Source of the DNA: Geminicoccaceae bacterium
Lineage (GTDB): Bacteria; Pseudomonadota; Alphaproteobacteria; Geminicoccales; Geminicoccaceae
Reading direction: 5' to 3'
Assembly (NCBI GenBank): GCA_020638465.1
Contig: JACKIM010000002.1
Location: forward strand, 1,736,001-1,800,000
DNA length: 64,000 nt
Shown piece by piece: positions 34,001 through 42,255 of this stretch. Numbering within the stretch: the first letter of the stretch is position 1; each line of letters begins with the position of its first letter. The translations under genes were made by a program, and so were the position numbers. The notes beneath the pieces are model-generated. The model ran no database searches. It worked only from the letters and a program-made list of their open reading frames with translations, and had not been told where the DNA came from.

Positions 34001-34503
34001 ACGGCATATTCGCCGGCATCGACCACCGTGCTCACGCGGCGGTAGCCATTACGTTCGAGATAGGTGGAAAGCGCGTCGCGGTCGGCCCGCGCCCCTGCAC
34101 GCAAGGGGAAATGCGCCGCCTTGATCGTTTCGGGCGCCGGCAGGCGCTGGATCATGGCATTGGCCGTCACCAGCAGCAACCGCGCGCCCTTCCTGCGCCC
34201 CTCCGCGAGTTTCATCAGGGTGCGCAAGCGGGTGGCCGTCACCTCGCTCGACGGCGACACGCGGTCATAGGGCAGGCAGTCCCACGCCGGAAGACTGAGG
34301 GTTTCGAGCTTCGGACGGAAGAACTTCGCCAGGTCGGCAAGAGTGTCAGCGCGCTGGGCATCCCGCGTTATGCATACCACCGTACGCCCCGTCTCGGCGG
34401 CACGATCGGCGAGGAACCAAGCATCCACGCCGGGCCGCGCACGGGTCAGCAGTGTCCGTGCCGCGGTCGCCTGCGGGCGTTCGACAATCCCGGTGTCGCT
34501 CAT
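31021..34503 (-). CDS. mfd: transcription-repair coupling factor
   Basis: This 1160-residue ATP-dependent DNA translocase removes stalled RNA polymerase and recruits UvrA. The N-terminal UvrB-like domains are present. The RNA-polymerase-interaction region is around GGDKLFVPVENIDILTRYGA. The RecG-like motor has Walker A GDVGFGKTEVAIRAAF, the DEEQHFGVSHKERLK box and GRVGRSKVRGYAYF. The C-terminal TRCF domain runs to LAA. It is full length. The start overlaps the stop of sdhE (ATGA), so they are co-translated; recG lies divergently beyond sdhE. This trio is a common alphaproteobacterial neighbourhood. Confidence 0.98.
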   Translation of the reverse strand: MSDTGIVERPQATAARTLLTRARPGVDAWFLADRAAETGRTVVCITRDAQRADTLADLAKFFRPKLETLSLPAWDCLPYDRVSPSSEVTATRLRTLMKLAEGRRKGARLLLVTANAMIQRLPAPETIKAAHFPLRAGARADRDALSTYLERNGYRRVSTVVDAGEYAVRGGLVDIYPPGERKPVRLDFFGTTIETIKTFDPASQRTGNKLKGVDLRPVSEVMLDGEAVERFRAGYLRAFGAVTDDPLLEAVTSGRSFPGMEHWLPLFHDNLVTILDYVDGEVEIVFDHLAEEALTARAALIGEHYEARVTPEISTKGFGAAPYHALEPHSLYLDEQQLRSLFEGHRQWQISPYDAPDSAGREVRDLGGRRGRDFAPERNDRSVNLFDAVVAHIGSLREAGRSPILTASSSGAADRMEQVLRDHGLDAPRRIASLAEHVEGTVAIAVLPVEESLDAPGLCVLGESDLLGERLTRAAARRRRADKFIQDVGTLGEGDLVVHAEHGIGLFEGLVTLEIGGAPHDCLKLVYAGGDKLFVPVENIDILTRYGASQGEGQLDKLGGVGWQSRKARVKQRIREIAEELIKIAAERALREGEALQLPPGMYEEFAARFPFEETEDQLNAIEAVLNDLSSGRPMDRLVCGDVGFGKTEVAIRAAFVAAMSGKQVAVLAPTTLLARQHFSVFGERLKGLPIRVEHISRFVPAKRAAEVRKEMAEGRVDIVIGTHALLSKNVKFSNLGLIIIDEEQHFGVSHKERLKQMRSEVHVLTLTATPIPRTLHMALGGMKDLSIIATPPVDRLAVRTFVTPVDPVILREALLREHHRGGQSFYVCPRVSDQAKLKEDLARLVPEIRVAVANGRMPPRDLEEVMAAFYDRKVDLLLATNIIESGLDIPTANTLIVHRSDMFGLSQLYQLRGRVGRSKVRGYAYFTVPTSKILQDTAERRLQVIQSLDGLGAGFQLASHDLDIRGAGNLLGDEQSGHIREVGFELFNHMLEEAVAAIKSRSQGEGAPASEWTPQITVDAAALMPDSYIGDLDLRLAMYRRLAGLESSQEIEDFAAELIDRFGPLPEETEHLLQIIAIKQLCRKANVQKLDVGPKGVVLAFHDNTFPRPERLVSHIGQSRGLMRVRPDHRVVILRETSTPKDRLKIARKVVDELARLAA

Positions 34504-34766
34504 GCCGGACCCGTCTCTGCGGCCCTGAGGCGCGCGAACACGCCGTTGTCGTGGCGCGCGGGCAGTTCGGCCGTGCCCTGGACCCAGGCATAGACATCCT
34601 GATCGGCCTCCTCGATCAGCGCCTCGTACTGGTCCAGCTCTTCAAGGTCGAGACTGGCCAGATAACGGTCGGCGAAGCGGCCGAAAATGATGTCGGCTTC
34701 GCGGAAACCGCGATAACGGCTGCGGTGCAGCAACCTGCGGCGACGGATCTCCAGTGTTTCGCTCAC
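34500..34766 (-). CDS. sdhE: succinate dehydrogenase assembly factor 2
   Basis: This small 88-residue cytoplasmic protein helps covalent flavinylation of SdhA. The diagnostic motif is YRGFREADIIFGRFADRYL, where the RGxxE core contacts SdhA, and LDQYEALIEEADQDVYAWV follows. It overlaps mfd by 4 nt and is divergent from recG over about 200 bp. Confidence 0.93.
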   Translation of the reverse strand: MSETLEIRRRRLLHRSRYRGFREADIIFGRFADRYLASLDLEELDQYEALIEEADQDVYAWVQGTAELPARHDNGVFARLRAAETGPA

Positions 34767-34968
34767 GCTTGCACCTTTGCGCTAGGGATGGACAATTGCC
34801 GGTGAACCGGGGCAACACGGCGTCATGCCGGCCCGGGTTGTAACAGCGCATGGACGAAAGGACGATAGGCGCGATGCACATGACAGGACGTTGCCTGCGA
34901 GGGCCATCGCGAACCGGCACACCCTTGGCCGTTCGAACCGTTCGCCCGGACATGCGTTGATAAACCAG

Positions 34969-37074
34969 ATGGAGAACCCGGCCAAGATGACCGAGGGACG
35001 CGCCGCCGAACTCTTTTCATGGTTCAGGCCCGCCTCCTCGCTCCCGGGCGTGGGCTCCACGCTGCTTGCCAGCCTGCGCAAGGTCACCGGCCAAAACGAG
35101 CCCCGGCTGCGCGACCTGCTGTTCACCCTTCCACGGGCCGAGCGCGACCTTGAACCGCTCGCCGGTTCGATGGCCTTCGAAGAGGGGCTTGAAGGTGCCA
35201 TCGCGCTGCGGGTCGGACGTCACCGCCCACCGCCCCGGGGGGGACGGGCGCCCTATCGCATCGAAGCGGAGGCCGATGGCACACCTGTCGATCTGGTATT
35301 CTTCAAGGCACGTGGAAATTATCTCGAAAGCGCCTTTGCCGAGGGGCAGGAAGTCATGGTCCACGGCAAGCTGCAGCGCTTTCGCGAACGCTGGCAGATC
35401 GTCCACCCCGAACTGCTGCCGGACGATCCACGGGCGCTGGCGCTGGCCGGGCGCATCTATCCGGCCAGCGAGGGGCTCACCCAGACCCGCCTGCGCAAGA
35501 TCATGGCGCAGGCGCTGGAAATGGTGGACGAGCTCCCCGAATGGCTCGATCCGCATCTCGTCGCGCGGGATGGATTGCCGGGCTTCAGGGCAGCGCTGGA
35601 AATCGTCCACGGTACGGCCGAGGACGGCGACATCGACAAGGCCCGGCATCGCCTCGCCCTCGACGAGCTGCTGGCCATGCAGATCGCCATGCGACTGGTC
35701 CGGAGGTCCCGGCAGGGCGATCGCGGGCGCCCGCACCGCTGCGAGGGCATTCTGGCCGGGCGGCTGCGTTCGGCCCTGCCATTCTCGCTCACGGATGCCC
35801 AGCTGCGCTCGATCGACGAGATCCGGGGCGATCTCGAACACGCACAGCCGATGATGCGCCTGCTGATGGGAGATGTCGGCAGCGGCAAGACGCTGGTGGC
35901 CTTCATGGCCATGCTGCATGTCGTGGAGGCGGGCGGGCAGGTGGCCCTGATGGCGCCGACCGAGGTGCTCGCGCGCCAGCATGCGCGCACGCTCGGGCAA
36001 CTGGGCGACCGCATCGGGGTCGCCGTCGGGCTGCTCACGGGCCAGGGACCGGCTGGCGAGCGGCAGGCCGTGCGCCTCGCTCTTGCAAGTGGCGACCTTC
36101 CCATCGTCGTCGGCACCCATGCCCTGTTTCAGGACGGCGTCAGCTTCCACGATCTCGCCCTGGCGGTGATCGACGAACAGCATCGTTTCGGCGTCCACCA
36201 GCGGCTCGATCTGCTGCACAAGGGCGAAGCCGTCGACCTGCTGCTGATGACGGCGACACCGATCCCGCGCAGCCTGGTGCTCAGCCACTACGGCGATGTC
36301 GAGACCTCGCGGCTGGACGAGATGCCGGCGGGCCGTCAGCCGGTCGCGACGGTCGCATTGCCCGCCGGTCGCATCGGCGAGGTTGTGACGGCCGTAGGAC
36401 GGGCACTCGACCGCAACGAGCGGGTCTACTGGATCTGCCCGGTGATCGACACCTCGGTGGATGAGACGGCCGCCACCGCGGAAGCCCGCCACGAACTGCT
36501 GTCGGAGCGCTTCGGCGCACTCGCGGGGCTCGTGCACGGACGATTGCCGGCAGCCGACAAGGATGCGCGCATGGCATCGTTCGCCAATGGCGAGACGCCG
36601 CTGCTCGTCGCCACCACCGTGGTCGAGGTCGGCGTGGACGTGCCCGAGGCCACGGTCATCGTCATCGACGGAGCCGAGCGCTTCGGCCTCGCCCAGCTGC
36701 ACCAGCTGCGCGGGCGGGTCGGCCGCGGCGACCGGGCTTCAACCTGTCTTTTGCTGTATAATCCGCCCCTGAGCCGCCATGCGCGTTCGAGGCTGAAGAT
36801 CATCCGGGAGAGCTCTGACGGTTTCCGCATTGCCGAGGAGGACCTGCGTCTGCGGGGACCCGGCGAGGTCCTGGGCGTGCGTCAGAGCGGGCTGCCGACG
36901 ATGAGTTTTGCCGACATCGTCGAAGATGGCGTCGCCCTGCAGACCGCACGCGACGATGCGCGGCTGGTCGGCCGGCGCGACCCGGAACTGACGAGCGAGC
37001 GCGGCCGGGCGCTGCGGCTGCTCCTGCAACTGTTCGAGAGAAACGAGGCCGTCTCGCTACTGGCTGCCGGCTGA
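34969..37074 (+). CDS. recG: ATP-dependent DNA helicase RecG
   Basis: This 701-residue branch-migration helicase rescues stalled forks and Holliday junctions. SLPGVGSTLLASL near the N-terminus begins the wedge/OB region. Walker A is MGDVGSGKTLVAF, the Walker B box is VIDEQHRFGVHQR, motif III is LMTATPIPRSL, and motif VI is LRGRVGRGDRASTCLL. The start is uncertain: the ATG at 34969 or the ATG at 34987, which has GGAG 12 nt before it. Longer readings upstream lack similarity. It runs divergently from sdhE-mfd. Confidence 0.96.
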   Translation: MENPAKMTEGRAAELFSWFRPASSLPGVGSTLLASLRKVTGQNEPRLRDLLFTLPRAERDLEPLAGSMAFEEGLEGAIALRVGRHRPPPRGGRAPYRIEAEADGTPVDLVFFKARGNYLESAFAEGQEVMVHGKLQRFRERWQIVHPELLPDDPRALALAGRIYPASEGLTQTRLRKIMAQALEMVDELPEWLDPHLVARDGLPGFRAALEIVHGTAEDGDIDKARHRLALDELLAMQIAMRLVRRSRQGDRGRPHRCEGILAGRLRSALPFSLTDAQLRSIDEIRGDLEHAQPMMRLLMGDVGSGKTLVAFMAMLHVVEAGGQVALMAPTEVLARQHARTLGQLGDRIGVAVGLLTGQGPAGERQAVRLALASGDLPIVVGTHALFQDGVSFHDLALAVIDEQHRFGVHQRLDLLHKGEAVDLLLMTATPIPRSLVLSHYGDVETSRLDEMPAGRQPVATVALPAGRIGEVVTAVGRALDRNERVYWICPVIDTSVDETAATAEARHELLSERFGALAGLVHGRLPAADKDARMASFANGETPLLVATTVVEVGVDVPEATVIVIDGAERFGLAQLHQLRGRVGRGDRASTCLLLYNPPLSRHARSRLKIIRESSDGFRIAEEDLRLRGPGEVLGVRQSGLPTMSFADIVEDGVALQTARDDARLVGRRDPELTSERGRALRLLLQLFERNEAVSLLAAG

Positions 37075-37393
37075 TCGATATTCCCCGATGACACCTGTCC
37101 CCGATGCCGGATTTCCGCGCTGGCGGGACCGGCATCGCATGATGAATGGAATCTCCGCCTTCCGTCGACATCCGCACTATTGCGGATGCCTTGTTCAGCC
37201 ATTTTCGAGTACATCATTCGAAAAATTCCATAAAATTTTATCCGCTTTTACCTAAATCAAAACCTTTACTTTATTCGATCGATGTTGACCTGATTTTCAT
37301 TATTTATTAACAAATGAAGACAAGATTGATTGTGACGAAATCTTCCAACAATCATCAGAACTGGCAGCAACCATTGCGTTAGAGAGACGAGAG
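37075..37393. other. 319-bp intergenic region, A+T-rich right half
   Basis: The first about 110 bp are GC-rich and featureless. From about 37200 the sequence is strongly A/T-rich. A TTGACC hexamer at 37285-37290 may be a -35 for the next gene, with only weak -10 candidates around 37303-37312. A 22-codon reading frame (37314-37382, start ATGAAG, stop TAG) ends just before the next gene's ribosome site and could be a leader peptide, though nothing else supports it. Confidence 0.35.
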
Positions 37394-37861
37394 ATGAATG
37401 TGATCAACAACGTGATTCTCCTCGTGCGCCGGATCAAGGATCTGCAGCGACGCCACGAAGTCCTCGTCGAACGGCAGGATGCCCTGCGCCGTACGCTGCC
37501 TGAATGGACCTTCGCTCCGCTGCAACTGGTCGGCATGTCGACTTCCGAGATCCAGAGCGCGATGAGCGAATTGACCCGGGCCGAGACCGATGTCGGGATC
37601 GGCGACCTGGACAGGGACATCGAGGATCTCGAACGCCAGATCGAAGAGCTTGAGAATGCGCTGCTGACCACCAAGGCCCGCTCATTCGACAGCGTCCAGG
37701 CGGTACTCGACCTCGCCATCGCCCGCTTCCGCTCCCAGACCTGCAGCGACCCGAGCGATGTTTTCTATGATTACGGCGATGCCCGTGTCCTGAGTTTCCT
37801 TGAGCGTTCCGCAGATGACCTTCGGGCGCTCCTTTCAGAAGGCGAACGTGAGGCGGTGTGA
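37394..37861 (+). CDS. unrecognised coiled-coil protein
   Basis: I do not recognise this 155-residue protein. An amphipathic N-terminus (INNVILLVRRIKDLQRRHEV) is followed by a predicted coiled coil around residues 70-92 (DLDRDIEDLERQIEELENAL). Later come a charged helical region and a short FYDYGD patch. There is no signal peptide or membrane span. AGAGAGACGAGAG precedes the ATG and gives an acceptable ribosome site. Codon use matches the genome. It is followed by a strong terminator, so it is a single-gene unit with its own A+T-rich promoter. Confidence 0.6.
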   Translation: MNVINNVILLVRRIKDLQRRHEVLVERQDALRRTLPEWTFAPLQLVGMSTSEIQSAMSELTRAETDVGIGDLDRDIEDLERQIEELENALLTTKARSFDSVQAVLDLAIARFRSQTCSDPSDVFYDYGDARVLSFLERSADDLRALLSEGEREAV

Positions 37862-37970
37862 CACGCTGATCGTTGCCGGGGCCGGCTGACTTCCATCCTC
37901 CCCCTCTCTCCCCCAAGCTTGGCCGGCCCCTCCTTTCACTTTCCTGTCAGACTCCGTTTTCCTCAGCGGG

Positions 37971-38002
37971 ACACCCGCCCTTCCATGAAGGGCGGGTGTT
38001 TC
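37971..38002. terminator. intrinsic terminator, 12-bp perfect stem
   Basis: ACACCCGCCCTT-CCATG-AAGGGCGGGTGT is a perfect 12-bp stem with a 5-nt loop followed by TTTCCC. It lies between the convergent coiled-coil gene and GNAT gene. A second, looser pairing (GGGGCCGGC with GCCGGCCCC) lies just upstream around 37878-37928. Confidence 0.75.
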
Positions 38003-38038
38003 CCGTTGGCCATGAAGGACCGCCCTTTCCCCCAATCG

Positions 38039-38491
38039 TCACGGATCGAGCCGCAGCTTCATTCCCTCATGACTGGCGACGAATCCAAGGCCCTCATAGA
38101 AGCGGTGGGCATCCTTCCGCCGCTTGTCGGTCGTGAGCTGGACGAGGCCGCATCCGCGGTCGCGGGCGAGGTCGATGGCATGGCGCATCATCTGCCCGCC
38201 CACGCCCTGGCCGCGCAGTTCGCGCTCGACGCGAACGCTCTCGATCTGGGCGCGCCAGCTCCCCCGGCGGGACAGCCCCGGAATGAAGGAGAGCTGGAAG
38301 CACCCGACCACGCGGTCGCCCACCATGGCGACGATCAACGAATGATTGGGGTCATGGCGAATGGCGGCGAAAGCCTCCCGGTAGACCGGGTCCGCCACAT
38401 CCTCGCGCAGCTGGCCGATACCGTCGTCGACCAGCAACGCAACGATCTGCGGAAGGTCGGCGGGTACCGCCTCGCGCATGGCGATGATCAT
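38039..38491 (-). CDS. GNAT-family N-acetyltransferase
   Basis: This 150-residue acetyl-CoA-dependent transferase has strands around SLIVAMVGDRVVGCFQLSF, the V/IxRELRGQGVGGQMMRHAI acetyl-CoA loop (Q/RxxGxG/A form), and HRFYEGLGFVASHEGMKLRL at the end. The start ATG at 38491 overlaps the sulfatase stop (ATGA), so it is translated with the sulfatase. The acceptor substrate is unknown. Confidence 0.88.
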   Translation of the reverse strand: MIIAMREAVPADLPQIVALLVDDGIGQLREDVADPVYREAFAAIRHDPNHSLIVAMVGDRVVGCFQLSFIPGLSRRGSWRAQIESVRVERELRGQGVGGQMMRHAIDLARDRGCGLVQLTTDKRRKDAHRFYEGLGFVASHEGMKLRLDP

Positions 38492-39978
38492 TGGGGAAAG
38501 CCGACCATCGCGTCCTGTGCGGCCTGCGGCGGCTCCGGGAAGTGAATACCCCTCTGGCCTGAAAAACTGCGATCCGGCCTGACGGCCAGCGGCCCCGGAT
38601 CGAACCCGGCGAGCCGTCCCTCCTGTACCCACCCCTTGTCGATATCCGCCCCCCAGAGATGGTCGACGAGGGCCCGTTCCAGACGGGTCCGGACATCCTG
38701 CGCGCCGGGATCGTCGGCAAGGTTGCGGCTTTCGCAGGGATCCTCGCGCATGTCGAACAACTGGAACCGGTTGCCTGCGGGATACCATATCAGCTTGTAG
38801 CGATCGTCGCGCACCATGCGGCTGCCGCCGGCACTTTCGAGGCAGTCGCCGTAGAGCACCTCGCGCCGGACATCGCCCGTCATGTCGAGCCCCTCGCAGG
38901 TCGGGGGCACCTCGACACCCGCCAGCGCGAGCAAGGTGGGCATCACATCCTGCAATCCGACAAGCCGCTCATCCACCCGGTCGGTGCCGACCCGGTCGTC
39001 TCCCGACGCTCCGGCGAGAATCATCGGCACATTCGCCGAGCCCTCGTAATAGGTGCGCTTGGCGTAGATGCCGTGGTCGCCGAGCATGTCCCCGTGATCG
39101 GAGGTGAAGAGGATGACGGTGTCGTCCAGCAGGCCCTCCTCGCGCAACGTCCCCACGACCAGCCGCAACTGATGGTCGATATGAGTGCAAAGCGCGTAGA
39201 ATGCACGTCGGATCTCGGTGATCTCGAACGAACTGAAATCCGGATAGAAATTGCGGATCATCGCGAGCGCGCGCGGCAGTTCCGCGCCTTCGGCCGACCA
39301 GTCCCCGGTCAGCGGCTCGTCCATGTCGAGCTGTCGGTACAACTCCATGTAGCAGGCCAGCGGCACGAGCGGGGGATGGGGCGGCGTGTAGGACAGGTAC
39401 CAGAAGGACGGGCGCGTCGGGTCGCGGCGCTTGATGACCCGGCACATCTGCTCTGTGGCCCAGTTCGTCACATGGCAGTCTTCCTCAAGATGCCACGGTC
39501 GATGCATGTAGTTGTTGTTGTTCATGCCGTGGGCATATTGACGGCCGGTATGGCCGCGATCGGAAAGATAGATGTCGTAATCGTCGACGGCTCCCAGATG
39601 CGGGCGCCCCTCCTCGCTGAGCTGGACGTCGTCGAAGCCGATGCGGTCGCGGGGCGGATAGACATGCAGCTTGCCCACCGCATGCGCCTGATAGCCGGCA
39701 TCGCGGAAGGTTCCGGCGAGAGTCGGCAGGTCGGGCATCGGGTTGGTGGTGCCGAAGACCCTGTCGCCATGGCGGCGGGTGGTCGTGCCGGTCATCAGTG
39801 TCCGGCGCGCGGGAATGCAGATGGGGCATTCGCTGTAGGCATTGGGATACCGCACGCCATTGCGGGCCAGCTGGTCGAGCGTCGGCGTCTGGATGAACGG
39901 ATGCCCGCTGCACCCCATCAGACGCGCCGGCCACTGGTCGGCCATCACCAAAAGGACGTTCTTCCTCTTACCCATCAT
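38488..39978 (-). CDS. type I sulfatase (formylglycine-dependent)
   Basis: This 496-residue alkaline-phosphatase-superfamily sulfate ester hydrolase has C54 in the CIPARRTLMTG motif, the C-x-P-x-R signature in which Cys is converted to formylglycine by a separate enzyme. Metal and substrate ligands are in VLLVMADQWPARLMG and SDHGDMLGDHGIYAKRTYYE. No signal peptide is visible, so it looks cytoplasmic, as choline-sulfatases are. GGGGAGG precedes the paired ATGs at 39978 and 39975. It overlaps the upstream methyltransferase gene by 11 nt and the GNAT gene by 4 nt. It probably takes sulfur or carbon from a small sulfated compound. Confidence 0.93.
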   Translation of the reverse strand: MMGKRKNVLLVMADQWPARLMGCSGHPFIQTPTLDQLARNGVRYPNAYSECPICIPARRTLMTGTTTRRHGDRVFGTTNPMPDLPTLAGTFRDAGYQAHAVGKLHVYPPRDRIGFDDVQLSEEGRPHLGAVDDYDIYLSDRGHTGRQYAHGMNNNNYMHRPWHLEEDCHVTNWATEQMCRVIKRRDPTRPSFWYLSYTPPHPPLVPLACYMELYRQLDMDEPLTGDWSAEGAELPRALAMIRNFYPDFSSFEITEIRRAFYALCTHIDHQLRLVVGTLREEGLLDDTVILFTSDHGDMLGDHGIYAKRTYYEGSANVPMILAGASGDDRVGTDRVDERLVGLQDVMPTLLALAGVEVPPTCEGLDMTGDVRREVLYGDCLESAGGSRMVRDDRYKLIWYPAGNRFQLFDMREDPCESRNLADDPGAQDVRTRLERALVDHLWGADIDKGWVQEGRLAGFDPGPLAVRPDRSFSGQRGIHFPEPPQAAQDAMVGFPQ

Positions 39979-40597
39979 GCCCCTCCCCGGGCTTCCGTGC
40001 CACCAGATCGATGAGCGCCGACGGTCCGTCATGTCCGCGCCCTTCGTGGATTACCGCGTCATAGCCGGCAAGTTCGAGAATGTCGAAATCCGCAAAGGAT
40101 TCGCGCAACATTCCCGGTGTGTACATGTTCTCTTCGTGAGGGGGACCACCCGTTCCCAGCGCCACCTGTTCGGGCCGGTAGCCATGAAGCAGCAGCAGCC
40201 CGCCCGGACGAAGCGCGCCCCTCATCTTCGCGAACAATACAGTGCGTTGCTGTGGATTTGCAAACTGGATGAAGATGGCGGCAACGATGTCGAAACGCTC
40301 GATGGGCCAGTCCCAGTCGAGCAGATCGACCTGCGCGAAGGCGAGATCCTGCCCTTCCCCGGCCGCCAGCCTGCGCGCCTTGGCCAGTGCCGCCGCCGAG
40401 CCGTCGACGCTGAGTACATCGAGCCCGAGCGAGGCCATCCACACGCCGTTGCGTCCCTCGCCATCGGCAACCGCGAGCGCACGCATGCCAGACTTCAGGC
40501 GCGCTTGCTGACGAACGAGGAAGCGGCTGGGCTCCCGGCCAAAAAGATAGTCGCTGCTGCCGTAGCGTTCGTTCCAGTTCCGGATGGCCTCGTTCAT
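39968..40597 (-). CDS. class I SAM-dependent methyltransferase (TehB/thiopurine-like)
   Basis: This 209-residue protein starts with WNERYGSSDYLFGREPSRFL, typical of the TehB-like group. It has a SAM-binding ALAVADGEGRNGVWMASLG motif, an acidic residue in VLSVDGSAAALAKAR, and motif III around PGGLLLLHGYRPEQ. The start is the ATG at 40597 with GGGA upstream. It is the first gene of a three-gene overlapping unit with the sulfatase and GNAT genes. The methyl acceptor is unknown; relatives methylate thiols, metalloids or halides. Confidence 0.88.
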   Translation of the reverse strand: MNEAIRNWNERYGSSDYLFGREPSRFLVRQQARLKSGMRALAVADGEGRNGVWMASLGLDVLSVDGSAAALAKARRLAAGEGQDLAFAQVDLLDWDWPIERFDIVAAIFIQFANPQQRTVLFAKMRGALRPGGLLLLHGYRPEQVALGTGGPPHEENMYTPGMLRESFADFDILELAGYDAVIHEGRGHDGPSALIDLVARKPGEGHDG

Positions 40598-40857
40598 GCG
40601 CCATTTTCCCGCCTGAATGCTGTTGGGTTCCCTGACAGGCCATTGACACGGGACAATTTCCGGCCTGACGAGGATCACAGTCGCACGTCCGGACACGAGT
40701 GGGCAATCGCCGGCATGATGGGCCTTGCCCATTCGGTGAAGCGGATCCGGTCCGCTTTCTTCTCGTTCAGGTGGTTCCCCCCGGACGCAAAGGGCTCTAA
40801 TGATCCAGCGATCCGTTCGACGAGGCGGATCATTGCCAATGGGGAGGAGATCGTCTC
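40598..40857. other. 260-bp divergent intergenic region with nested inverted repeats
   Basis: This region must hold the promoters of both the methyltransferase unit and the dehydrogenase gene. It contains AATGATCC (40799-40806) and GGATCATT (40827-40834), a perfect 8-bp inverted repeat with a 20-nt spacer. Nested inside is GATCCG/CGGATC (40810-40815 and 40826-40831). The repeats lie 24-59 nt before the dehydrogenase start and may be an operator. I see no convincing -35/-10 pair. Confidence 0.4.
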
Positions 40858-41832
40858 ATGCATGTACTCATCACCGGTGGTGGCGGTTTCATCGGCCGCA
40901 AGCTCGCAGCCCGCCTGCTGCGGGACGGCCAGGTGAACGGCCGCGAGATTTCCAGGCTGACCGTGGTCGATGTGGTCGAGGCGAGCGGGCTCGGCGACGA
41001 TCCGCGTCTGGTCACCCGAAGCCTCGACGTCTCCGACCGATCGGCGGTCGACAGACTGGTCGGTGGCGGCGTGGACCTCGTCTATCACCTGGCAGCCATC
41101 GTCAGCGCCAATGCCGAGACCGACATGGATCTGGGGTATCGCGTCAATCTCGACGGAACCCGCAACCTGCTTGAGGCCCTGCGCACGCTCGGCACCTGCC
41201 CGAAGATCGTGTTCGCCAGTTCGTGCGCGGTCTATGGCGGCGACATGCCGCCGGTCATCGAGGACGACACCCACCTGACCCCGCAGACCAGCTACGGCGC
41301 GCAGAAGGCCGCCGGCGAGCTCCTGGTCGCCGATTACGTGCGCAAGGGCCTCGTGGACGGCATGTCGCTGCGGCTGCCGACCATCGTCGTACGCCCCGGC
41401 AAACCCAACAAGGCGGCCTCGACATTCGCCAGCTCGATCCTGCGCGAGCCGCTGGCAGGCCAGGACGCCGTCTGTCCTGTCGGCCTCGATGCCGAGATGT
41501 ATGTCCTCTCGCCGCGCCGGGTGGTCGATGCCTTCGTCCATGCCGCCGGTCTCGAACGCGACAGGGTCGGCATGACCCGTGCCTTTGCGCTGCCCGGCAT
41601 CACCGTGTCGATCGGCCAGATGATCGAGGCGCTGGAAAAGCGCACGGGCCCGGCCGTGACGGCACGCATCCACCACGAGCGCGACGAGCTGATCGAGCGC
41701 ATCGTCAAGGGATGGGCGCCGCGGGTGAACGCCCGGCATGCGCGAAGTCTCGGCTTCGAGGCCGATGCCGATATCGGCGACATCATCGAGGCGCATATCG
41801 AGGACGAACTTGGCGGTACCTATGTCGCCTGA
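40858..41832 (+). CDS. NAD-dependent epimerase/dehydratase, D-erythronate dehydrogenase-like
   Basis: This 324-residue extended SDR protein has the NAD motif ITGGGGFIGRKLAARLL, HLAAIVSANAETDMDLGY, and the catalytic YxxxK in SYGAQKAAGELLVADYV. The overall pattern, including RLPTIVVRPGKPNKAASTFA, is that of DenD, which oxidises D-erythronate to 2-oxo-tetronate. GGGAGGAG lies upstream of the ATG. None of the usual DenD partners (DUF1537 kinase, aldolase, isomerase) are adjacent; a DUF1537 kinase exists 22 kb away at the window end. DenD identity is from overall resemblance and needs checking. Confidence 0.8.
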   Translation: MHVLITGGGGFIGRKLAARLLRDGQVNGREISRLTVVDVVEASGLGDDPRLVTRSLDVSDRSAVDRLVGGGVDLVYHLAAIVSANAETDMDLGYRVNLDGTRNLLEALRTLGTCPKIVFASSCAVYGGDMPPVIEDDTHLTPQTSYGAQKAAGELLVADYVRKGLVDGMSLRLPTIVVRPGKPNKAASTFASSILREPLAGQDAVCPVGLDAEMYVLSPRRVVDAFVHAAGLERDRVGMTRAFALPGITVSIGQMIEALEKRTGPAVTARIHHERDELIERIVKGWAPRVNARHARSLGFEADADIGDIIEAHIEDELGGTYVA

Positions 41833-41922
41833 ACCCATGTCGCGCGCTCCGGTCGTGCCCGGCCCGATACGACGGGCCCCCGTTCACGACGGGCGATGGC
41901 GACCCTGCTGAAAGGAACGGAT

Positions 41923-42219
41923 GTGAGCAACACTTCAGCGCTCGAACAGCTCGGCGAGCTGCGTCACAGCATCGACAATCTCGATGCCGCCCTCATTCAC
42001 CTGCTGGCCGAGCGCTTCAAGCTCACCCGTGCCGTGGGGCATCTCAAGGCCGCTCACGACCTGCCGCCGGGTGATTCCAACCGGGAGGAGAAGATGATCG
42101 CCCGGTTGCGCAATCTCGCCAGGGAGTCGAACCTCGACCCCGATTTCGCCGAAAAACTGCTGCGTTTCATCATTGATGAGGTGATTTGCCATCACAACGC
42201 CATCAAGAATCGCGATTGA
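41923..42219 (+). CDS. chorismate mutase (AroQ type)
   Basis: This 98-residue all-helical enzyme converts chorismate to prephenate for Phe/Tyr synthesis. Its pattern LGELRHSIDNLDAALIHLLA, then ERFKLTRAVGHLKAAHDLPP with the active-site Arg/Lys set, and a DSNREEKMIARL region fit AroQ. The GTG at 41923 is preferred because AAAGGA lies 6 nt before it. An in-frame ATG at 41896 has no ribosome site. It follows the dehydrogenase by 90 bp. Confidence 0.9.
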   Translation: MSNTSALEQLGELRHSIDNLDAALIHLLAERFKLTRAVGHLKAAHDLPPGDSNREEKMIARLRNLARESNLDPDFAEKLLRFIIDEVICHHNAIKNRD

Positions 42220-42255
42220 AGGTGCAATACCATGCCCGACTTTGTTCGGGTTTCC

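Noticed and set aside
34825..34968. N-terminal extension of RecG to the GTG/ATG-like codons before 34969
   Set aside because: The added residues are Arg/His-rich without RecG similarity and overlap the divergent promoter region.
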